From: Cycas panzhihuaensis
Taxonomy: Eukaryota > Cycadophyta
Direction of reading: 5' to 3'
DNA length: 64,000 bases
Assembly: GCA_023213395.1 (NCBI GenBank)
Contig: CM041465.1
Coordinates: 71,679,741-71,743,740 of the forward strand
Shown here in pieces: positions 57,590 through 64,000 of the stretch. A model generated the notes under the pieces. It did no database searches, was not told where the DNA came from, and saw nothing but the letters and a program-made list of their open reading frames with translations. Every line of letters starts with the position of its first letter. Position 1 is the stretch's first letter. A program made the translations under genes and the position numbers.

Positions 57590-58942
57590 GAGTATGTTCA
57601 AAGGGCAAGGAACCCTAAATGTCATCATGATGGCAGCTAGGGGACCTTCCAATGCCACTTAAAAGGCCTTCAAATGTAGGGGAGCCACAAAAAGGTACTT
57701 CACCTAAGGGGAAAGAATCAACAAGATAAAAGGTACTATGATGGTCAAAGGAATCTAAATTAAGAAGGCCAAGAAGATTAAGCCTAAATAACGAGACTAA
57801 GGGACAGTCCGTTGAAGAATCTAAGACAAGTGGAGCCCAAACACCTCAAGAACAAGGAGAGGAAAGAAATGGGGAACAAATGGTACTAACACTTGTCTCA
57901 ATTAGATCTGACCTTATAAGCCCAAAAAAGGAGAAGAATTCAAAAGGGAATTTGGAACAAAGTGATATTACAAATAAAAAAGAAACCCTAAGGAAGGAAG
58001 AACATATAAATGTGGATGATACCCCGAAGGACTTAAGTGATAATGAGGAGTAATTGGAGGAAGGTCCCTCGGCATATTGGGAAAACAAGTTAACAAGACA
58101 GCTATTTGAAGGCTCACTGGACAAGGGGTCCTAGTAATCATATTCAGTGGTTATACCATTGATGGTACAAGTGCTCGGATTGCCTAACCCTATTCATTTA
58201 AAGACATCATTTCAAAACCCTCTATTTGGAAGAGATAATGTTGCACCAAGCACACTAAATACATCACCCAAACCAAGTAATGAGGAGAAGGGAACAAAAT
58301 CTTCAAAGGAATCAAACTCAGAGAGAAAGAAAGGTCAACATCACTAGGAGGGACACCGGCAAGTCACCAAGGATGGACAACTCAAGGGAATTTGGGAAGT
58401 TAATCTTCAATGATACATTTGATGTTGTGCAACATGCATGTCTATTTCAAAATTTGATTAATGTGAAAAAAATCATGGACGAGGAGGAGATAAAGGCAAG
58501 GTTTGCTTGTACATTGAGGGAAGTATCGTTGGCATGATACAAAGAAACAGACAAAGTAGAAACCTGGGCAAATATAAAAATGTTGTTTGAGGAAAGATTC
58601 CAAAAATTTTGTAGCAATGAGACTGTCGAAATCACCCTAAGGGAGATCAAACAAAGACCCGACGAATCAATATTAACGTATATCAATCGCATGAAGATAA
58701 TTGCCGCTAGTATGACCAATGAGATAGTGACAGACCATAATATGAAGAATTGCTTTGTTAGAGGTTTGAATGAAAAACTAAGATCCATGATGCACGCGCA
58801 ACCCCTAAAGTCTTTTAAAAATGCTCAGAAGTTGGCATTAGATTTTGGGGCCGAAATGGATGCCCAAGCCAGAGGGCATGATCTGTTATTGCTCAGATTA
58901 CAAGATGAAATAAGGAAAATAAAACAAAACCAACACAATTGA
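57590..58942 (+). pseudogene. Gypsy gag
   Basis: The domain core reads KARFACTLREVSLA-stop-YKE, VETWANIKMLFEERFQKF (58490-58610), then ETVEITLREIKQRPDESILT and YINRMKIIAASMTNE, closing with KAQKLALDF-type sequence in 58580-58942. The A-x-x-W/stop ... W-x-x-(I/L)-K-x-x-F-x-x-(R)F pattern is that of the retrotransposon gag family. Upstream 57590-58380 is a Lys/Glu/Ser-rich, frame-broken N-terminal region. Confidence 0.8.
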
Positions 58943-59760
58943 CCCCTCTGCCAGATGGGAAAGTCAGAGGAAGAATCAAAAAATAAAGCCCTAAGGAAAG
59001 AAGTGGCAAGATTAAGGATGAAGAATAAGGAGGAAGAAGAAACCAAGAAAAAAAATGATCGGGAATTTAGAATTGCAAAATGGTGTCATATATGCGAGGA
59101 AAATTCGCATACAACAAAGGGGAGCGCACCAAAAACTTCAAAAAAGAAGCTACCAATGGGAAGGTGCTTAATTTGTCTACAATATGGCCATTAGAAATCT
59201 GATTGCCCAACGGAACAGGATTATGAGCACAAACCGTTCATGTGCAACAATTGTGGTCCAGTTGATCATAAAACTAAGGAGTGCAAGGGCAAAGCAAAAA
59301 CAACCAATCTAATGACGAACATCCGTGAAAATAGCAAAAATGTTAAATTACAAAACAAACAAAAGGGGAAAGAGGTAATAAGTGAAGATTACCCTAATCC
59401 TAAAGTGGAAGTAGATCGATTCAAACAAGCAAAACAAGTGCTAGAGAAACTGGCTTAACAAGAAACAAAAATAATGGCTTAACAAGAAACAAAAACAATA
59501 TTACCAATGGGTAAAATGAAGACAAAATATGTATATGTTAGGAAAAACAAACAAAAGGAGAAAATATCTTAGGAGCAGAAGGTGCAACCGTAGTTGGTTC
59601 AAATGGAAGAATTATTTAAAGGCTTACCAATGGAAGACATTCCTCGAATGTTGTTGTTGATCAAAAATCTAGTGAAACAATTACAGTTAACAATTCCCTT
59701 ATACTAAGTGACAGACTGAATTAAGGCAGGGATATTAAAGTAGCAAGAAATCACAAAAAG
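58943..59760 (+). pseudogene. Gypsy nucleocapsid part with CCHC zinc knuckles
   Basis: After a Lys/Glu-rich coiled-coil-like segment (58955-59080) come CHICEENSHTTKG, a decayed knuckle, then CLICLQYGH-stop-KSDC and CNNCGPVDHKTKEC, two C-x2-C-x4-H-x4-C knuckles (about 59168-59285). The region then continues Lys/Gln-rich to the protease. Confidence 0.85.
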
Positions 59761-60155
59761 TCTAAAGAAGATAATGCCATCATTTGACTTGGATTCGATG
59801 GTTACAATTACAGTATTGGGAGAAAGATTTTCAAAGTGATTGTGGATGGAGGAGTAGCGGTGAATGTGTTGCCCACCACAACTTGGCAAAAATTGGGAAG
59901 TCCTAAGTTGGAAGCTGCAACATGCTCACTCAAGTTAGCAAATGAACTATTGGTGAGACCAGTTGGGAAGTTATCAAACATAAAAGTGGATGTGGGAAGA
60001 ATTGCAGTCTGAATTGACTTTACAATTGTAGAGATGGAGAAAGGAGCTATACCTTATCCAACATTGTTGGGATGATCGTGGTTGTACAAGACTCTATCTC
60101 CACAGTTGGAGGGATGTAACCTTCACATTGTTTGACGAAGGAAGTGAAGTGGTCC
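59761..60155 (+). pseudogene. Gypsy aspartic protease
   Basis: FSKVIVDGGVAVNVLP (about 59829-59875) is the active-site region, with D-G-G in place of the usual D-S/T-G. It is followed by LKLANELLVRPVGKLSNIKV and DFTIVEMEKGAIPYPTLLG, the end of the domain. Two stops. Confidence 0.75.
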
Positions 60156-60985
60156 TCCTGATGTTGGGAAAAAAATTGATTCAGGTGATACCAAACAACG
60201 CCTCAAGACAACTATCGCAAGTGAAGAAACCGCATCTTCTTTTAACGAAAGCAATTTATATCACATGACAGAGGAGCTGACAAAGTTGATTAATTCTCAA
60301 GAGATGGAGTTGACTTATTTAGGGGAAATTTACAACTCTTCTGATGATGAGAGTATGACAAAGTTTGTGGATTATTGGTTGTAAGATGCATATGAAGTCA
60401 ATCCCCCATCCTATAGGTGTAACTTGCTTTCTCAGAATGTAACTAATGACATTGATATTAATTCTAAATCTTTTGATTATATGAGTGTTGATAATAACAT
60501 AAAAGTAGTGTAGGAAATGATGTTAGTATGATTCAAACTCTAGACCCAAATCCCAATACCCTTCATAAACTAAATCCCTACCCTAGTTCACCTTCTGATA
60601 ACCCCATTCCCCCTAACCCTAACCCTTCCTTTAACTTTGGTGTGGACCTTGACGTAGATCACCCTTCCCCATCCCTGTCTTAGCCCAAGGAAGGAAGTAA
60701 CGAACCTTCCTCATCTTCTTTAGAGGTACACCCACCCAACAAATGGTCCTTTTCAAATGCTGGCATTAAATCTAAGGAAGAAGAAGAAGAACCAATTGAA
60801 AGTATCCCTAAAGACTCAGGTCTAGGAAACAAAATTGCCATTCTAGAGGAGAGAAGTCATGAAATATACATTGGAGGTTATGTGAAGCCTTTTTATGGAG
60901 AGCAACTATACGAAACTACCCATTTAATACGTTATATAGAATATTGGTTGGGAGAAGGAATCATAAACAAGGTTCAATGAAAATT
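60156..60985 (+). other. Gypsy spacer between protease and second gag-like block
   Basis: Low-complexity Pro/Asn/Ser-rich reading (NPNTLHKLNPYPSSPSDNPI near 60560) and an acidic run (KEEEEEPIES, about 60775). No domain recognised. Confidence 0.5.
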
Positions 60986-61460
60986 AGATTTTGTGTTAAC
61001 ACTGAAAGGGCTAGTGTGGTACTAGTACTTAGCCCACCAAGCCACTTTCAAGAATTGGAAAGATTTGCAAATCGCTTTTAGAACCCAATTTGATCCTCCC
61101 AAGCAATTAAACATTCCATTGTTTTATGTGGGAGATTGCGCAAGCAAGCATATCCAAAAATGTAAACAGGAATGAATATTTCAAAGCTTGCCTAGAAAAA
61201 CCTAGAGTAATCTTTTCTATCATACCCTAGGCCAAGTGGCAAAAAATTGGCTTATAGGAAAAGAACAAACCTTGGATGTGACATGGAGTAATCTTAAGAA
61301 ATCCTTCATAAAAACATTTTCACATACGTCAAACAACAAGAAAACTAACAGAGTACTTAAAGCAATTAGAGAACTAAGTATAACAATGGAGAAAAGAAAA
61401 ACAATATCATCGGTATGTAAAAAGGAAAGTAGAGAATCAAAGGATGATGAATAAAACCAT
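60986..61460 (+). pseudogene. Second gag-like block between protease and RT
   Basis: VLTLKGLVWY-stop-YLAHQATF and NWKDLQIAFRTQFDPPKQLN (about 60990-61115) match the retrotransposon gag core pattern (L-x-G-x-A-x-x-W ... W-x-x-(L)-x-x-(A)F-x-x-x-F-x-P). A second variant, LGQVAKNWLIGKEQ and TWSNLKKSFIKTFSH, follows at 61222-61325. This is out of place: gag normally lies before the protease. It could come from recombination with another gypsy element. Confidence 0.5.
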
Positions 61461-62560
61461 AACTATCCCCCAGAGTTTACAGAGATTAACTATGGTGAAA
61501 GGAGGATTGAAGACATCCCCGCTCACCATGTTAGTGGACAAAACGCTATCGAAGTGACAAAATTGGAAACAACTGAAATTAATTTAGAAACAAAAGAAGA
61601 CCCAAAGAACATGCGAATCAAAAATTATTGGGATGATAAGACCATAGCATCAACTCAGCAATTGTTTGAAGAATTCTGCGATGTTTTTGCATGGTCCTAT
61701 AAGGATCTCAAAGGCATTCCTCTAGAAATAGGAATACATCATATTGATCTTATTGAGCAGGCCAAATCGGCAAAACAAAGATCTTATCGCATGAACTCGA
61801 AATACAAAGAAAAAGTAAAGGCTAAATTAGACAAAATGTTAGAAGCAGGATACATTTATGAAATTGACTATAGTGATTGGGTGAGCCCAGTGGTGGTAGT
61901 CCCAAAAAAGAATGGGAAGATATGAGTATGTGTGGACTATAGACAACTGAATAGAGTAACAAAAAAGGATCCCTTTCCACTATCATTAACGAAGGATGTT
62001 TTGGAGATAGTAGGAGGGAACGAAATGTAGTCTTTCACAGATGGATTTAATGGATACAATCATGTTCAAATTGCCCTTGAAGACCAAGCGAAAATGACTT
62101 TTGTTACAGAATGGGGAACGTACGTGTATAGGGTAATGCCCTTTGGCCTTATCAATGCTCTAGCCACATTTTAGAGAATTGTTATAAACATTGTTCGCAA
62201 AATGATTGGGAACAAAGTGGCATTTTTTCTAGACAATTGGATGTTGTATGGATTCATAAAAAATCACATGGATAACCTGAGGGAGATGTTACAAACCTGT
62301 TAGGAAAACAAGCTCTGCTTAAATCCAAAAAAATGTATCTTTTTTATGCCTTTTAGGAACTTGCTAGGTTATATTGTGAGTCAGGAAGGATTATTAACAA
62401 ATCCAACTGAAGTTTCGGCAATCCTATATTTTCCAATACTAATTACAAGGAAGCAATTAAAAGGATTCCTAGGATTAACAGGATATTACAGAAAATTTAT
62501 TTAAGGATACACACATATATCAAGGCCTCTAGAAGAATTGTTGAAAAAAGACATAGATTG
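61461..62560 (+). pseudogene. Gypsy reverse transcriptase
   Basis: 61554-61925 gives LFEEFCDVFAWSYKDLKGIP, IGIHHIDLIEQAKSAKQRSY, EAGYIYEIDYSDWVSPVVVV and PKKNGKI. After a TGA it continues with VCVDYRQLN, FTDGFNGYNHVQIA (first catalytic Asp), YRVMPFGLINA, then FFLDNWMLYG where the second Asp of the YxDD-type motif is Asn, and LGLTGYYRKFI. About six stops. Confidence 0.9.
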
Positions 62561-63050
62561 GGAATGGAACATCAAGTAGCAACATGTTTTTGAATCCTTG
62601 AAGAAAGCAATTTTATCTGAATCAATATAAAGATTCCCAAATTGGAAAAAAATCTTTCATGTGCACATCGATGCATCGCAATATGCCATTAGGTGTGTGT
62701 TAGCCCAACCAAGTGATAACAAGGTGGATCATCCTATTTATTTTGCAAGTTGAAAGTTGACAAAGGCCGAACAAAACTATATCGCAATAGGAAGAGAAGC
62801 ACTTAGAATGGTCTATGCATTGCAAAAATTTTGACATTACTTACTATCTAATCCGTTCATATTTTTCGTGGACCACCAAGCCCTTATGTATCTGATAAAC
62901 AAACCTATAATGAGAGGGCAAATTAGTAGATGGCCTATGTTATTCCAAGAGTTCTCATTTAAAATAACGGTGAAACTAGGGAGAGCTCATGTGATACCAA
63001 GCCAACTATCAAGGATTACCAACGAGGAAAAAGCCACAGGAGTTCCAATG
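62561..63050 (+). pseudogene. Gypsy RNase H
   Basis: IFHVHIDASQYAIRCVLAQP with the first catalytic Asp, PIYFAS-stop-KLTKAEQNYI (catalytic Glu in KAEQNY), and FFVDHQALMYLINKP; then RWPMLFQEFSFKITVKLGRA and HVIPSQLSRI. One frame with three stops. Confidence 0.9.
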
Positions 63051-64000
63051 ATTTTTCAGACACAACACTATTCAGTGTATAAGCAGTTCCAACATAATGG
63101 TATGGGGGAATACCAAAATATCTGGAAACAAGTGAACTACCATCAGGGATGGATAGAATGGAACAAAGAAATTTTATACGAAAAGCTAAACCTTATCAAT
63201 TAATCAAAGGAGAATTATATAAACTATGACCAAATGAGGTATTACAACGTTGTGTGAAACTACATGAAATTGATTAAATCATGGCTCAAGCACATGAGGG
63301 AATAACAGGAGGTCATATGGGAAAAATGGTGACATGGAGGAAGGTCTTAACATCAGGATTCTAGTGGCCATCAATGTTCGAAGATGTGAAAAGATGGATA
63401 CAAAAATGTGACTATTGTCAGAGAGTAGGAAAACCTAATCGACAAGATTTCCAACCACTTAACCCTGTCCTACCTTTGACACCGTTCAAAAAATGGGCAC
63501 TTGACTTTATCAAACCAGCCACCCAACATTCTCAAGCTCATTTTATCTTAGTAGCAATAGATTATATGACAAAATAGGGAGAAGAACAACCACTCAGGAA
63601 AGTTGATTCAGAAAGCACAACCCAATTCTTAAACGAAGTGATTATAACACTAAGCGACCAAGGAGCTCATTTCTTAAATCAAATCATAGAAATACTAACA
63701 TCAACCTTCATGATCAATCATAAAAAATCTACACCATATTACCCAAGAGCTAATGAACAAGCAAAAAGTTCTAACAAAATCATAGAAAACTATTTACGGA
63801 AAATCTGTGATGTGGGAAGATAGATTAGGCTGAGAAGTTGCCCTCGGTATTATGGGCATTTATAACAACATATAAGAGATCAATTGGACAAACACCATTT
63901 CAGCTAGTGTACGAAATTGAGTCCATCATTCCAATCGAATTTGAAATTCCAAGTTTGAGGGTGGTTATGCAGTGTTGACTAGATGACTTCCACTCCTTAT
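63051..64000 (+). pseudogene. Gypsy integrase, cut by the window edge
   Basis: HEGITGGHMGKM and CDYCQRVG form the HHCC zinc site. WALDFIKPATQHSQAHFILV has the first catalytic Asp, TLSDQGAHFLNQIIEI the second. The third position reads YYPRANEQAKSSNKIIENYL, where the usual Glu of the NGQAE motif is Lys. About 15 residues before SDQG are missing compared with the family. The frame breaks several times and ends at the window edge before the C-terminal domain. Confidence 0.85.

Larger units (their letters stand above)
57590..64000 (+). mobile_element. Ty3/gypsy element, 3' end beyond the window
   Basis: The plus strand holds gag, two zinc knuckles, protease, RT, RNase H and integrase in the Ty3/gypsy order (RT before IN), cut at 64000 inside integrase. 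The RT motif style (ALDFIKP, WVSPVVVVPKKNGK, VCVDYRQLN) points to the non-chromovirus (OTA-type) branch. Many stops; catalytic residues in RT and integrase are altered. The start is set at the first plausible gag methionine region (about 57590) because the LTR is not defined. Confidence 0.85.

Overview
The window is a stack of decayed plant retrotransposons beside one ordinary host gene. Almost every recognisable coding stretch belongs to a Ty1/copia, Ty3/gypsy or LINE-type retroelement, most broken by stops and frameshifts. The host gene is a plant ARMC7-like (armadillo repeat-containing 7) gene on the minus strand, whose last five coding exons lie at 52830-55100 and are open. With the AT-rich sequence, long introns, long TA/TG microsatellites and three levels of nested insertion, this suggests a large-genome seed plant, possibly a gymnosperm. 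The species cannot be named from sequence alone.

Layout. 1-1150 is a LINE reverse-transcriptase relic. 1465-9527 is a decayed minus-strand copia element (E1) split by a small plus-strand non-autonomous LTR element (A, 2998-5584). 10594-52209 is one plus-strand non-autonomous copia-like element (X). Its 5' LTR starts at 10594, its 3' LTR ends at 52209, and the direct repeat GAGGG flanks it on both sides, although only about 4.5 kb of it is its own sequence. The rest is later insertions: E2 (minus copia, 10782-23375) inside the X 5' LTR, itself holding E3 (plus, gag-only, 18294-22175); E4 (minus copia, 25544-42943), holding E5 (minus, non-autonomous, 28713-33427) and E6 (minus copia, 33460-38646); and E7 (plus copia, 43120-50243). 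Boundaries of E3-E7 and X are fixed by paired LTRs, primer-binding sites, polypurine tracts and perfect 5-bp target duplications. From about 57590 to the window end is a plus-strand Ty3/gypsy element, cut off inside integrase.

Most notable: two elements carry pieces of host genes. X carries an antisense-free (sense) fragment of an RS-rich C-terminal region resembling plant SR-type cyclophilins (CYP63/CYP95-like). E7 carries, antisense in its leader, the N-terminal part of a BAT1-like amino-acid permease plus what looks like its 5' UTR; the permease reading frame runs exactly into the E7 primer-binding site. X and E3 form a related pair of gag-only elements with a shared hairpin downstream of the primer-binding site, an acidic region and a conserved tail. 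E5 has an unrecognised ORF in place of reverse transcriptase and RNase H. The RT of E2 contains an almost perfect 3 x 544 bp tandem array.

No tRNA, rRNA, CRISPR or operon-like feature was seen. All percent-type statements are hand estimates; family names rest on recognised motifs, not database searches.
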